64,000 bases of DNA from JAWPMT01 sp965601475 (GTDB lineage Bacteria; Bacteroidota; Bacteroidia; Cytophagales; Cyclobacteriaceae): positions 5,704,001 through 5,768,000 of the forward strand of contig OZ271832.1 of assembly GCA_965601475.1 (NCBI GenBank), written 5' to 3'. Below, one piece after another: positions 27,833 to 37,975 of the stretch. The stretch's first letter is position 1; every line of letters begins with the position of its first letter. Both the position numbers and the translations under genes were made by a program. The notes under the pieces were generated by a model, which made no database searches, had not been told where the DNA came from, and saw only the letters and a list, made by a program, of their open reading frames with translations.

Positions 27833-28495
27833 ATGAATCAACTTTTGAAGATCGCTTTTTCTCAGCTCGGCGAAAAAGAAATATCCGGTCCGGAGGACAA
27901 TCCTACCATTGTCAAGTATGCAAAAGAATCCGGGTTTGGTTGGGTCGATGATGACGAGACGCCCTGGTGCTCCATCTTCGTGAGCTGGGTAGCCATGAAG
28001 TGTGATCTAAAAAGATCTAAAAGAGCCAATGCCCGCTCCTGGCTGCGTGTAGGCACCAAAACCTCCAATCCTGAGCCGGGAGATGTGGTCATCTTTTGGC
28101 GAGAATCGCCGGAAAGCTGGAAAGGCCATGTGGGGTTTTTTACCGGTTTTTCCAGAGACGCAAGCAGGGTCTACTGTCTTGGCGGTAATCAGGGAAACCA
28201 GGTGAGTGTTTCAGCCTACCCGGTGGATACGATACTGGGCTTCCGCAAGCTGCAGTCTTCCACCATGATCAACTTACCGGATGACGTACTGAAAAAGGGA
28301 GATAGAGGTGGAAAGGTTAAGCAATTACAAGAAGCTTTGAATATGGCTGATTATCCGGTAGGAACCGCTGATGGAGACTTTGGGCCTCGGACCGAAAGAG
28401 CCGTGAAACGACTGCAAGCAGATGGCGGACTCCAGGTGGATGGTATTTATGGTAAGAAAACTAAGGATTTTTTGATTTCAATCTTGAATGAATAA
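27833..28495 (+). CDS. TIGR02594-type NlpC/P60-like amidase with peptidoglycan-binding domain
   Basis: 220 aa from the Met at 27833; the frame opens 12 codons earlier, but this start gives the usual family N-terminus. The catalytic part (about 1-140) has the Cys in ETPWCSIFVSWVAMK, KRANARSWLRVG, GDVVIFWRE, the His in GHVGFFTGF and LGGNQGNQVSV. A C-terminal peptidoglycan-binding domain has KKGDRGGKVKQLQEALN and VDGIYGKKTKDFL. It should cut peptidoglycan stem peptides. There is no signal peptide, as in endolysins, so delivery is unclear. The shared operator links it to the oxidative genes. Confidence 0.85.
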   Translation: MNQLLKIAFSQLGEKEISGPEDNPTIVKYAKESGFGWVDDDETPWCSIFVSWVAMKCDLKRSKRANARSWLRVGTKTSNPEPGDVVIFWRESPESWKGHVGFFTGFSRDASRVYCLGGNQGNQVSVSAYPVDTILGFRKLQSSTMINLPDDVLKKGDRGGKVKQLQEALNMADYPVGTADGDFGPRTERAVKRLQADGGLQVDGIYGKKTKDFLISILNE

Positions 28496-28655
28496 TCAAT
28501 GGATGATCTACCAATTCCTGACAGAAGGTAGCAGGCTTTTTGAGTCAAAGCCAGTCTGAGGAAATGACCAGACAGTAGTATTGAGGGAAGCCGGGTTTGT
28601 CTTGGCGCATAACCTACAACCACTCCGGGAATGTCAATCTTTTGAGCGATCAAAT

Positions 28656-28673
28656 CTCAGGCTCATCCCTGAG
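28656..28673. terminator. Possible bidirectional hairpin CTCAGG-N6-CCTGAG
   Basis: Six-bp perfect stem between the convergent cell-wall and DUF2252 genes. It has no tight T-run on the plus strand, so terminator function is only a suggestion. Confidence 0.35.
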
Positions 28674-28699
28674 GGGGTTCATTTTTAACTTTGTGGTGA

Positions 28700-30007
28700 C
28701 TATTTGGGTCTGCTCTTTACCAGATACTTATGATCTTGCTTGACGCAATCGGCATATTGAAAAGCAATAGAAGTAACCATGTCATCAAAGTCTTCCTCCT
28801 TACCGTCTATCATGGAAGCAAATGCTTCTGGCATCTCATGCGCTTGCTCATTTAGTACATAACTGGCTCGCTTATGGCGTGATGCCAATACATCTCCCCA
28901 TATAGCCGCCATGAAAAGGAGGTCTTTTTGGTTTTCCAATTTCTCAGTTGGGAAGTCTGCCTTGAAGGGAGATCGTTGCTTCACAGAAAAAGACTTTCCA
29001 TCCCATTCCAGCCAGCCCAGGTACTTATCCGGATGCTCTGCGAGGGCCTGAAAAGCAAGGGCATGTCGCTTTGCGGGGTTAGGAAATAGCCGATCAAACT
29101 CTTGCTGCTCTTCGGGGCTCATATGGTCGTATAGGGGTGGCTTTCCTTGCTCTTTGATATCAATGATGATATCGTCCTCATTTTCTGAGGTGGCTCCTTC
29201 CAATAAAGCATAATACCGGTCTGAACCCAATGAGCCAGTACCTGCACTTACGCGACGTACAATGTCTTTTACCTGAAACCTGGAGGTATCCTTGGCCAGG
29301 TCCGAGGTGACGGTGGATTGATAGGCTTTCAAGGCCTGCTCCAGGGAAGCATAGGTGTCTTTATCGATCGGCTTAACTTTGGGGTTATTCAAATCAAACT
29401 GACGTTTCCCATGCTCAATAACTGTCCACTTGTTGAGCATCTTTAACTGATCTTTCTTCTTTTCTACTTTCTTCAGGAATTTCTTGAGCAACCCTTTGGC
29501 TGTTCTTGCAGTGAGGTGTTTCTCATTGGAGGGATCATCTGTCTCATGCTTACACATTTGCTGTCGGTAGGCGCTGGCAAACGTGCGAATGGCCCGTTTT
29601 TGTTCCTTTTTTGAAAAGACGTCATGTTCCCGGCAATCCAGGACGATACTAATCGCCATACGCCACAAATCGAATTGATAATCAGCTATGATGCTGTCAT
29701 CAAAATCATCCATACAGAAGATCGCCTGCCCATGATGGTCTGCGTAGGCGCCATAGTTGTAGATATGGGCATCTCCGTTGATCCAGGTGAGCGTTTCCTT
29801 GATCCCACCGAAGAAGTTGATGCGCCAGTCATTATAAAAATCTTCCCAGTACAGGTGATTAGAGCCTCGAAAGAAGACGTAAGGAGAGGCTGACATCTTT
29901 TCCAATTTCTGATGTCGGTGGTGCTCACTTATATCTTGGTTCTTTAGGTCGAGCTCAACTAATACCTTTTGGTCCCTATTGTGGAGCAGTAGTTTGGATG
30001 ATGACAT
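28700..30007 (-). CDS. DUF2252-family protein
   Basis: 435 aa matching the DUF2252 pattern: MSASPYVFFRGSNHLYWEDF, INGDAHIYNYGAY, FCMDDFDDSIIADYQFDLWRMAISI, RRVSAGTGSLGSDRYYALLEG and WGDVLASRHKRA. The GDAH and DDFD motifs resemble the catalytic loops of protein-kinase-like phosphotransferases, so a kinase-like fold is likely, but no substrate is established to my knowledge. It has no membrane segment, is cytoplasmic and stands alone. Confidence 0.85.
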   Translation of the reverse strand: MSSSKLLLHNRDQKVLVELDLKNQDISEHHRHQKLEKMSASPYVFFRGSNHLYWEDFYNDWRINFFGGIKETLTWINGDAHIYNYGAYADHHGQAIFCMDDFDDSIIADYQFDLWRMAISIVLDCREHDVFSKKEQKRAIRTFASAYRQQMCKHETDDPSNEKHLTARTAKGLLKKFLKKVEKKKDQLKMLNKWTVIEHGKRQFDLNNPKVKPIDKDTYASLEQALKAYQSTVTSDLAKDTSRFQVKDIVRRVSAGTGSLGSDRYYALLEGATSENEDDIIIDIKEQGKPPLYDHMSPEEQQEFDRLFPNPAKRHALAFQALAEHPDKYLGWLEWDGKSFSVKQRSPFKADFPTEKLENQKDLLFMAAIWGDVLASRHKRASYVLNEQAHEMPEAFASMIDGKEEDFDDMVTSIAFQYADCVKQDHKYLVKSRPK

Positions 30008-30180
30008 GTGGCCTTGTTTGTGTGTCTAAAGCTATTATACTTTTCCATTAGGATCGATGGTATAGACCATAAATTGGGTCACGCAGACTGGTCACCAGGA
30101 CTGACAATCTCCTAAGTCCTGAGACATCAGCGCTGATTGAGTCATAGCTCACCAATGAGCATTCGGCTTACTTACCTATT

Positions 30181-30903
30181 TCAATACTCAGCTTCCTGCC
30201 AGAAGAATACCGCATGGTCAGCAAATCGATAGGGGTAGTTTTCCTTCGTCCAAATATTATATTCATCCGCTATGCGAAGTATGTCCTCATCTTCCTCCTG
30301 GTAGCCTGTAGCGCCTTCCTTTATTTTCTCCTGCAACTCGGGGTAATCCTCCACCAACTTCATCAACTTTTTCCTGAGGCTACCGAGGTAGAAGTTTTTG
30401 ACCATTTCTCCCAGATAATAAGGGGTGAGGACAGATTGGATATTTTCCCTGGTAATGGGGGAGGTGTAGTACTCTCTGTAAAGACTAAGGGGGCCTTTCT
30501 TGTATACGACCATAAAGTCGCCAGCTATCTTATTGCCGACTCGGGGATTTTTGAAAAGGATGCTATCAAAAACCATATAGGCAAGATTCTCTTTCTCCCA
30601 TCTTTCGAAATCCGTGGCAGTCAGGGCTTCTTTTTTGTAGACGAGTTTGTCCAGCCCCTCGAATGACCATTGGATGATGCGGGAGGTGCTGTCTGAATAA
30701 ATGAGCAAAACCGGATAGGCCTGGTAGTAGGTATAGCTATCATTGAGTTCCCAGAAAGTCTCGTCTGAAAATTGCAATGCCTGCTTCTCATAAACCTTCT
30801 CACGGAAAAACTCCTTCCACTCCGAGGTCTGAAGTGGATCCTGCTGAGCGAAGGCAGATTGAAAAAAGGTTAGCAGGCAAATTGAAATACAAAAGCGGAT
30901 CAT
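30181..30903 (-). CDS. Secreted protein of unknown function
   Basis: 240 aa with a signal peptide (ICLLTFFQSAFAQ, cleavage about residue 19). I do not recognise a family. The mature part is rich in Tyr, Glu and Lys with WELNDSYTYYQAYPVLLIYSD and YREYYTSPITRENI, and no cysteine pairs or repeats. It is probably periplasmic and monocistronic between DUF2252 and the permease gene. Confidence 0.6.
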   Translation of the reverse strand: MIRFCISICLLTFFQSAFAQQDPLQTSEWKEFFREKVYEKQALQFSDETFWELNDSYTYYQAYPVLLIYSDSTSRIIQWSFEGLDKLVYKKEALTATDFERWEKENLAYMVFDSILFKNPRVGNKIAGDFMVVYKKGPLSLYREYYTSPITRENIQSVLTPYYLGEMVKNFYLGSLRKKLMKLVEDYPELQEKIKEGATGYQEEDEDILRIADEYNIWTKENYPYRFADHAVFFWQEAEY

Positions 30904-31123
30904 GCTCCAAAGCTGCGCAAAACAGGGAAATAAATAAAACGGATAACGTGGGGTTCCCTTAGGCTGCCCAGTTCATACGATAGTTGTCACGCCACTAACA
31001 TCAAATAAAAAGCATTAAAACCCTTTGCAATAGCCAGCTAGAATGCTAGCTCAATCATTTGCTGACCAGGCCGGTCTCAAACACGGCTTGCCCGCAAGCC
31101 GAGTCAGAGCTTTTGCCCAGATG

Positions 31124-33742
31124 CTATTCAACTTTCAATCCTTCAACAGGATTGCTTCTGGAGATTTTTCGCACTTGTGTGGCAACCACTGCCACCAGGA
31201 CAACAATGAGCAACACCGCTGATCCGATCGCACCAAGGTAGCCATGGGGGAGTGGATCTGCGAACATCATACCCAACATAGCACTATTCAATGTATGAGC
31301 AGCAGGAATTCCAAGCAGAATGGCAATACCAAAAATGATATAATACTGACGGGCTATGTTTGAAGTAAGGTGCCTGATACTGGCGCCCAAGGTCTTTCGA
31401 ATGCTGAACTCTCGAATCCTTCCCTGGATATTGAGTTGGATCAAACCATACAATCCCAGACTGGCAAGCAACACAAAGACCGCCGCTATCGCCCGGGTAA
31501 ATCGCTGCATGGTATTTAGGTCTTCATAGAATCCAGGCCACGTATCTTCCTGAAAACCACCGTTGAATGGGGTAGTCGGGAAGAGCACTGCCCAGTTTTC
31601 CTGCAAGGCTTTGTAGCTCTCCATCTTGGCGTTCTCGGCTACTTTCATTGTCAAATATGTATGAACAGCTTCATCAGCTAGCGTGAACATGGTTGGTGCT
31701 TGCTCGTAATAGAAATTGTTGAAATGAAAGTCTTCAACCACCCCAATGATTTCATGTTGAATGGAGTCGATTCGAATGCTCTGACCGATGGGCTTATTCA
31801 GTCCCAGCTTTACAGCAAACAACTCGTTGATGACAACGGTCTTTTGGTCACTGGCCCGATTAGGATGAAAAAACCTCCCAATTTTGGGTTCCAAACCCAT
31901 TACTTCCAAATAGTTGGGCCCTACAGCTATGTCGTGAACCTCATATTCCTGATCTGGTAGATGAACTACGGTTGTCCGAAACTTCTTAGAGAAGTGATGC
32001 TGCGATCCTGCAACAGCAAGTACACCAGGCTGTTGTTCCATAGCTGATTTGAGCATTGCTAAATCGGCGGGATCCGGTACCTCGGCATAGAGCGCCTGAT
32101 CCTTGTTGTACCCCCATTCCCGATTGCCCTGGTACCAGCTGTTTTGAGCGAAAATCACTGCAAACCCAATGCCTACGCAGGTGATAATGAGTTGTACAAT
32201 GAGAAATACCTTGGAAGCCAAATTTTTCTTCCCAAACTTCACTGAACCCCGAAAAATGGTAATCGCCTGGAATTTTGAAATATAGAAAGCCGGATAAATG
32301 CCCGAAGCAAAACCCGTAAAAATCAGGACACAGGTCAGGGTGATCCATAAGTTTGGATCCAATAAATCAAACTCACTTGTGATACTTGAGAAGGTGGAAA
32401 ACCACGGAAGAAATAGCGCAGCAGCCAAAATGAAACCGACAATTCCAGCAATGAGGGTAAGCAACAGGTTCTCCGTCAAGAACTGGAAAATGATCAATCG
32501 TCTACCAGCGCCAATCACCTTCCTCATACCGATTTCCTTTAATCTCCTGGAAGCTGAAACGATGGCGATGTTCAGGTAATTGAAACATGCCAGGGCCAAA
32601 ATAAAACCCGCAATAAATGGCAAACCTATCCGACCTTCATCCGAGCCATCATACGAAATATCTCTTTTGATTTCGTCTGATACCAGATGTAAATCATGCA
32701 ATGATACGAATCCAAAAGAACTGATAGGCCAGTCGGATTCAACACTGTTTTGCAGGTTTTTGTATCGACCCATTTGGTCGCTCATACTTGCGAGCTCTTC
32801 GACATTTCCTACTTGGATGAAGGTAGCATTGATTTTTGACCCCCAATCATTGAAATCAAAGGACGGATACAAAACCTTCATATTCTCAATATTGGTAAGG
32901 AAGTCAAAGTCAATGATCCGTGCTTTGGGAAAGGGTTTCGCTACTCCAGCGATCATGAACACCTTGGAAATTTGATCACCTACGATGAGCTCAATTTCCT
33001 GACCGATTGGATTCTCCTCATTGAAGTATTTCCTGGCTGTCTCCTCGCTTAGGATGATGCTGTTTACATCTTCCAACGCACTGGAGACGCCCCATTTGAG
33101 GGGAAAGGTGAACATCCGGAGGAATTCCGGATCCACATACCTGATGCGTTCATGAAAAACCTGATCTCCATATTTGATGACGGCATTGCCATCATTTACC
33201 CGGGAAACATTTTTGATGTTGGAGAAATCATTTCTCAACATCTCAGCCAATGGGGCAGGGGCATCACCATAACGTTCACTGGTTCCTTGTCGGTTGACGT
33301 CATAGGTGGACAAGAAGATCTCATCTTTGTGCTCATGAAAGCGATCAATGCTCAGGTCGAAATCAATAAATGCATAGGTGACCATGCATGCACCAATGGC
33401 CACAGCTAATCCAAAGACATTGATAAAAGAGTTGAGCGGATTCTTCATCATACTTCGGAAAGTCGTCTTGGAAAAGTTGTTGAGCATAGCCCTGAAAAGA
33501 AACGCTTTGAACTTGTCCTTCGACTGAATGTTGGAAAAGTCCTCTTCCGCCACATTGCTGACTTCACCAAAAGCCGCTACAGCCTTGTCAAATGCTTCTT
33601 TCTCCGAGTGCCCTTGGTGCACCAGATCCTCTATGTGATCCCGGAGATGGAGCTCCATTTCTTGCATGGACCCTTCATCAAAAGCCTTGTGCTTTCTCAG
33701 GGTCCTTAGCCATTTGTTAATTGAGTTTTCGAGTTTGAACAT
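31124..33742 (-). CDS. FtsX-type ABC permease with permease-prefix domain
   Basis: 872 aa. The N-terminal roughly 75 residues (INKWLRTLRKHKAF, MELHLRDHIEDLVHQGHSEKEAFDKAVAAFGE) form the soluble prefix seen on PadR-linked permeases. Next come a first helix (FINVFGLAVAIGACMVTYAFI), a large MacB-like periplasmic domain, the FtsX membrane block (FIAGFILALACFNYLNIAIVSASRRLKEIGMRKVIG), then a second periplasmic domain and FtsX block ending RKTLGASI. No ATPase gene is adjacent, so it may be mechanotransmission-type with a distant ATPase. It lies 3 nt after a PadR gene. Confidence 0.9.
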   Translation of the reverse strand: MFKLENSINKWLRTLRKHKAFDEGSMQEMELHLRDHIEDLVHQGHSEKEAFDKAVAAFGEVSNVAEEDFSNIQSKDKFKAFLFRAMLNNFSKTTFRSMMKNPLNSFINVFGLAVAIGACMVTYAFIDFDLSIDRFHEHKDEIFLSTYDVNRQGTSERYGDAPAPLAEMLRNDFSNIKNVSRVNDGNAVIKYGDQVFHERIRYVDPEFLRMFTFPLKWGVSSALEDVNSIILSEETARKYFNEENPIGQEIELIVGDQISKVFMIAGVAKPFPKARIIDFDFLTNIENMKVLYPSFDFNDWGSKINATFIQVGNVEELASMSDQMGRYKNLQNSVESDWPISSFGFVSLHDLHLVSDEIKRDISYDGSDEGRIGLPFIAGFILALACFNYLNIAIVSASRRLKEIGMRKVIGAGRRLIIFQFLTENLLLTLIAGIVGFILAAALFLPWFSTFSSITSEFDLLDPNLWITLTCVLIFTGFASGIYPAFYISKFQAITIFRGSVKFGKKNLASKVFLIVQLIITCVGIGFAVIFAQNSWYQGNREWGYNKDQALYAEVPDPADLAMLKSAMEQQPGVLAVAGSQHHFSKKFRTTVVHLPDQEYEVHDIAVGPNYLEVMGLEPKIGRFFHPNRASDQKTVVINELFAVKLGLNKPIGQSIRIDSIQHEIIGVVEDFHFNNFYYEQAPTMFTLADEAVHTYLTMKVAENAKMESYKALQENWAVLFPTTPFNGGFQEDTWPGFYEDLNTMQRFTRAIAAVFVLLASLGLYGLIQLNIQGRIREFSIRKTLGASIRHLTSNIARQYYIIFGIAILLGIPAAHTLNSAMLGMMFADPLPHGYLGAIGSAVLLIVVLVAVVATQVRKISRSNPVEGLKVE

Positions 33743-33745
33743 GAC

Positions 33746-34084
33746 CTAATTCGTTGAGGGTTTTGCATTCCAAAGCATGTCCAGGAGGGCATTTACTTGC
33801 TGCCATTGGCTTTGCTCTTCTATCAATTCCTGTTTGCCTAACTCCGTGATTTCATAGTATTTCCTGGGGCGTGTACCACCGTCCATGGTCCATTTCGATT
33901 GGATGAGTTTCTCTTTTTCCAACCGATGAAGTACCGGGTAGAGCATGCCGTCAGAATATTCCATTTTGCCGCCAGTGAGCTCTTTTATCTTTTTGATGAT
34001 CAGGTAGCCATAGCTATTTCCCTGTTTGAGAATACCCAGTATGATGGGCTTGGTAGAGGCTGCGGTTAAGTTTTTAGAAATCAT
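33746..34084 (-). CDS. PadR-family transcriptional regulator
   Basis: 112 aa winged-helix repressor: ILKQGNSYGYLIIKKIKELTGGKMEYSDGMLYPVLHRLEKEKLIQSKW and GTRPRKYYEITELGKQEL, followed by a short C-terminal dimerisation helix. It is 3 nt upstream of the FtsX-type permease and should control it and itself, as is usual for this pairing. The ligand is unknown. Confidence 0.93.
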   Translation of the reverse strand: MISKNLTAASTKPIILGILKQGNSYGYLIIKKIKELTGGKMEYSDGMLYPVLHRLEKEKLIQSKWTMDGGTRPRKYYEITELGKQELIEEQSQWQQVNALLDMLWNAKPSTN

Positions 34085-34238
34085 GCTTACATTATTCTTC
34101 CAACAAAAGTATCTAGAAATTCAGAATACATAGAATACCAAAGTATTACGAATTGAAATATACATGGTTGCAAAAAGTACCCTTGGTCAAGAAATTGCAA
34201 CGCCGCTTTTGTTATACCAAGGGGAAGGGCGGAGGCCT

Positions 34239-35018
34239 CTAATCAGGTACGGAATGCCTCTGCTTTCTCAAGGTAAACATGAAAGCGATACCCAGAACCA
34301 CAACCAACATGATATAGCTGATGTTGTCGACACTCGTATCTCGCAAATCGGGTATCAGGCTGTTTCTCAGGAAGATGAAATAGTTAACAGAGGTATGCAA
34401 GAGCACCGCAACCACGGGAATTTCACTGAACTTCAGGTAGACGAAGGTGAAAATCATGGATATGCCAATCATTGACAGCAGGTACTTGAACATAAACATG
34501 GCCGTAAGCTCAGGGCCATCCGCTGAGAATATAATGATGTGCCACACGAACATGACCATGGCAATAATGAGACTGGACGTCAGCGGACTGTATTTTGTCA
34601 AGAGTTTTGGTAGGAAAAATCCCCGCCAACCCAGCTCTTCACCAAGTGGGCCATCCAGAAAGATGAAGATGAAATAGATGGCAAAGAACCTGGGAATGTT
34701 GAGTGCGGCAAACGAAATCGGCTGATCGTTTACCAAATAAGTGATGACGACCACCAATGCATTGATCAGCAAGGGCAGTAAAATCGCCATGAGATAGGCT
34801 TCAGGAGATGCCTTTAACCTGATGCATGATTGCCAATAAGAATTGAGCTCACTTCGAGCGGTGATTAGGATCGTCAGAATGGCTGCAAATAAAGGTGTGT
34901 AGCCCCTTAGTAGCCCAGAAATCTCTTTGCCCGTTCCGCTGTTGAAGAGGGGGAAGGTCACCCGATAAATGAAGGCGAGGAACAATACCCAAAAAGTGAA
35001 GTGCAATAGTCTTTTCAT
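34239..35018 (-). CDS. CPBP-family intramembrane metalloprotease
   Basis: 259 aa, about 7-8 hydrophobic helices. The CAAX-protease/bacteriocin-processing signature is GPLGEELGWRGFFLPKL (EExxxR motif), with the second His motif in VMFVWHIIIF and the final asparagine-rich motif LLHTSVNY. Members cleave or protect against membrane peptides. The neighbouring PadR/permease unit and AraC sensor suggest envelope stress, but there is no direct operon. Confidence 0.88.
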   Translation of the reverse strand: MKRLLHFTFWVLFLAFIYRVTFPLFNSGTGKEISGLLRGYTPLFAAILTILITARSELNSYWQSCIRLKASPEAYLMAILLPLLINALVVVITYLVNDQPISFAALNIPRFFAIYFIFIFLDGPLGEELGWRGFFLPKLLTKYSPLTSSLIIAMVMFVWHIIIFSADGPELTAMFMFKYLLSMIGISMIFTFVYLKFSEIPVVAVLLHTSVNYFIFLRNSLIPDLRDTSVDNISYIMLVVVLGIAFMFTLRKQRHSVPD

Positions 35019-35074
35019 CTGTCTTGAATTTTGGCAAAAAGACAGCAGACTAAACCCTTGAAAGAACTGCTTAA

Positions 35075-36139
35075 TTAATCAATACCCATTTCCTTCCTGA
35101 ACTGGCCAGGCGTTTTTCCAGTCATTTTCTTGAAATGTGAGAAGAAGGCCGCTTTCGTGTTGAATCCAGCTGAGTACCCAATCGATTCAAGAGTGTGATT
35201 AGAAGCTGGTGCTGAAAGTAGTTTTTCTTTCGCGTATTGGACACGATTAGAATTGACCAATTCATAAAAACTAGTGTTCATTTTACGGTTGATGACCTGG
35301 GAAAGGTGGTGCTTAGGAATTTGGAGCGAATCGGAGAGCAGCTGTATGGAGAAATTGGGATTCAGATGAGACGCGTGAGTCGAAAAATGGGTCGTGATCT
35401 GCGTTTCAATTTGTTGCATTTGATCATCCCTCAATGGACTATGTTGATAGCTTTTTTTGATTTGCTCTTGTAATTTGTCGCCGGTTGAATCAGGTGTAAA
35501 AACCACCCCCAATTTCAGGCCATAATAACCCATGACCGTGATCATGATGACATAGACGATGAGGTCCAGGTTGTTGTCAAGTTCCCAGCCGAGCATCTCG
35601 TTGAACAGGACAAATATCAAACTGATCAGATAGGAACTGAAAAGCAGTAAGGCCAGGGCCTTTATCCAATTGATCTCTAAGACGATGTTATTCGAGTTTT
35701 CGTTTCTCAATACCCTTGACCGCTTATTCAACCAATGAATTGTTAACAGGGGATAAGCCAGAATGGAACTCACTTTTCCAACCAACAGGGCATCCTGCCA
35801 TAGTCTGTAGTGTGATGGAAACATCACCAGGCCGAATAACGAAAACAGCATAAAAGGAACCAGATGGAGGCTCAGGTAGCGACGATTTTCATTCTTGAAG
35901 ATCGTGGTGGCATAGATGAACAGGATGGGGCCATGCAACAAGACAATAGCCTTAGAAAAGACCTGCAGCGGAGGTGGTGCCAGATCCACGACCTCCATCA
36001 ACAGCATCAGGAGGTGGGCCGTAAAGACGGTTAGCCAAAGAAGCAATACATGGTCTGCGCGGTTTTTGTTGCTCTTCTGAAGATTAAGTGCCAGGAAAAT
36101 AACACACTGAATGAGACCGATGATAAGAATATTGATCAA
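35075..36139 (-). CDS. AraC-family regulator with N-terminal membrane sensor
   Basis: 354 aa. About seven hydrophobic helices (residues 3-215) precede a C-terminal pair of AraC helix-turn-helices (about 250-354: FSIQLLSDSLQIPKHHLSQVINRKMNTSFYELVNSNRV, SIGYSAGFNTKAAFFSHFKKMTGKTPGQFRKEMGI). It should sense a membrane or envelope signal and act directly on DNA. This architecture is common in Cytophagales and Flavobacteriia. It lies 57 nt upstream of the CPBP gene, on the same strand. Confidence 0.9.
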   Translation of the reverse strand: MINILIIGLIQCVIFLALNLQKSNKNRADHVLLLWLTVFTAHLLMLLMEVVDLAPPPLQVFSKAIVLLHGPILFIYATTIFKNENRRYLSLHLVPFMLFSLFGLVMFPSHYRLWQDALLVGKVSSILAYPLLTIHWLNKRSRVLRNENSNNIVLEINWIKALALLLFSSYLISLIFVLFNEMLGWELDNNLDLIVYVIMITVMGYYGLKLGVVFTPDSTGDKLQEQIKKSYQHSPLRDDQMQQIETQITTHFSTHASHLNPNFSIQLLSDSLQIPKHHLSQVINRKMNTSFYELVNSNRVQYAKEKLLSAPASNHTLESIGYSAGFNTKAAFFSHFKKMTGKTPGQFRKEMGID

Positions 36140-36380
36140 GGACCGGGAGGGATTATGCTAGTTGGCAAAGGTAAAGTAGCGGAGTGTGTCCGGATTCTTA
36201 CAGTGATTATATCGTTTGAGCGCTGGTTTGTGGACGTAGGTTGGAGCGGTAGCGGGTTAGGCAATGTTCGTCCCGGAAGCTAACTTTTTTGAGTCCCTCG
36301 AACCATGTGTATTCATATCACGGAAGTAACAATTTGGTGTTTGAGTCGTCATCAAACGATTGCCATTTGAGCTTGTAATC

Positions 36381-37958
36381 GTGAAACGCCTGGTTCAAAC
36401 CATATGGAAGATCCTTAAATGGACATTTTTGGTAGTCATAGGTCTGCTGGCTATGCTGGTTTTGCTGATGACATTAGGCGTTTTGTGGCCTACGCGTTTG
36501 CCAAAACCTGTGAAGAGTGGAGATGTGCTGATTGCTAATGTGAATGTTGTTGATGTCGAGCGGGGTGAGGTCATCAAAGACCAGAATGTTCTGTTGAAAG
36601 ATGGCATGATTGCAGCGCTCGACTCTGCAGTGAAGTTTGAAATTCCTGAAGATGTCATGGTTATTGAGGGTTTGGGTAAATACCTGATCCCCGGATTATG
36701 GGATATGCATGCACATTTAGGATTCAAGCCCGTGAGCCTCTCAACGATCTATCCGTTACATCTCGCACATGGCGCAACAAGTATTCGGGATCCGTACGGG
36801 TCAATGGAAGAGGACGATCCATTCATTGTGACAACGAGCGATAAGCGGTATTGGAATGAACAGGTGGATAACGCCACACTTGTGGGCCCGAAAGTACGGG
36901 GTATGGGGACATTTCCCATTGGGAGTCCTACAAATCTCCTCACTGGATTCCCGGAAATGTTTTGGGCAAAGTCAGCGGAGGACATTAGGAAGCTGGTGGA
37001 CTATTATGCTCATGAGCAAGTGGATTTCATCAAGGTCTACAGCCATCTTTCAAGGGAGTCCTACTTCGCCCTTATGGCTTTGGCCCGCGAGCTGGACCTC
37101 GAGGTAGTTGGTCATCGACCGTTTGCTGTTTCGGCCATTGAGGCCTCTAATGCAGGTCAGAAAAGCATAGAGCATTCTCATGTGTTCATACGCGAATGCT
37201 TTAGCGGTGCGGATTCAATTAGAAAGCTGTATCAACAGGGAAGGGGGCGTATGCCACTTCAGGAGATGATTGAAAACCATGATCCTGCTATTTGCGATGA
37301 GATATTCAAAACCATGGTCCGAAACAATACCTACTGGTGTCCCACCCATGTGGTTCGAAAAAAGGACGCATTTGCCAATGATACTTCATTCACCAATGAC
37401 CCTCGGCTGCGCTATTTACCGCAACTGATGAGGCTGGATTGGAAAGATGAAATGGCAGAGCGTGCGGCTCGAAGTGAGGAACTACACGAAAGACTACTGC
37501 GATACTATGACCTTGGACTCAGCACCATATCTCGTGCGCACAAGGCTGGTGTGCGAATACTGGCCGGAACAGATTCCCCGGCTCAGGTCGTTTTTCCGGG
37601 ATCCGGGTTACACGATGAATTAAAAGTATTAGCCTTGGCGGGGATACCCCCGGACGAGGTGCTGAGAATTGCTACCCTGGACGCTGCAGAATTCTTTGGC
37701 CTTGATTCGCTCCTCGGAAGCGTGGAAAAAGGGAAGGTGGCCGACCTGGTACTGCTTGATAAGAATCCATTGGTTTCCATTGACCATGTTGCTGCAATCG
37801 ACATGGTGATCGCACAAGGTAATTGCTACGATAGGCAAAAGCTGGATGAGCTATTGAGTAATGTCGAGTTGGAAGGTGGTGGATTTCATGTGACTGCCAA
37901 GATCCTCTGGAATGGAATTCGAAGTAAGACGTTCATGAATGTCATTTTGGGGGACTAG
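36381..37958 (+). CDS. Membrane-anchored amidohydrolase
   Basis: 525 aa from the GTG at 36381; the frame has no early ATG, and a TTG at 36360 is the alternative. A hydrophobic anchor (about 10-30) is followed by an imidazolonepropionase/prolidase-like amidohydrolase: metal-binding GLWDMHAHLGF, VVGHRPFAVSAIEA, SIEHSHVF, the Asp in ILAGTDSPAQVVFPG, and the closing GSVEKGKVADLVLLDKNPL. The substrate is unknown; related enzymes act on dipeptides or cyclic amides. It is convergent with the WYL gene. Confidence 0.85.
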   Translation: MKRLVQTIWKILKWTFLVVIGLLAMLVLLMTLGVLWPTRLPKPVKSGDVLIANVNVVDVERGEVIKDQNVLLKDGMIAALDSAVKFEIPEDVMVIEGLGKYLIPGLWDMHAHLGFKPVSLSTIYPLHLAHGATSIRDPYGSMEEDDPFIVTTSDKRYWNEQVDNATLVGPKVRGMGTFPIGSPTNLLTGFPEMFWAKSAEDIRKLVDYYAHEQVDFIKVYSHLSRESYFALMALARELDLEVVGHRPFAVSAIEASNAGQKSIEHSHVFIRECFSGADSIRKLYQQGRGRMPLQEMIENHDPAICDEIFKTMVRNNTYWCPTHVVRKKDAFANDTSFTNDPRLRYLPQLMRLDWKDEMAERAARSEELHERLLRYYDLGLSTISRAHKAGVRILAGTDSPAQVVFPGSGLHDELKVLALAGIPPDEVLRIATLDAAEFFGLDSLLGSVEKGKVADLVLLDKNPLVSIDHVAAIDMVIAQGNCYDRQKLDELLSNVELEGGGFHVTAKILWNGIRSKTFMNVILGD

Positions 37959-37975
37959 ATGAATTGGGGCCGCTG

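Noticed and set aside
31124..33742. Complete ABC exporter
   Set aside because: No ATPase gene is adjacent to either PadR/FtsX pair, so only the permease can be called.
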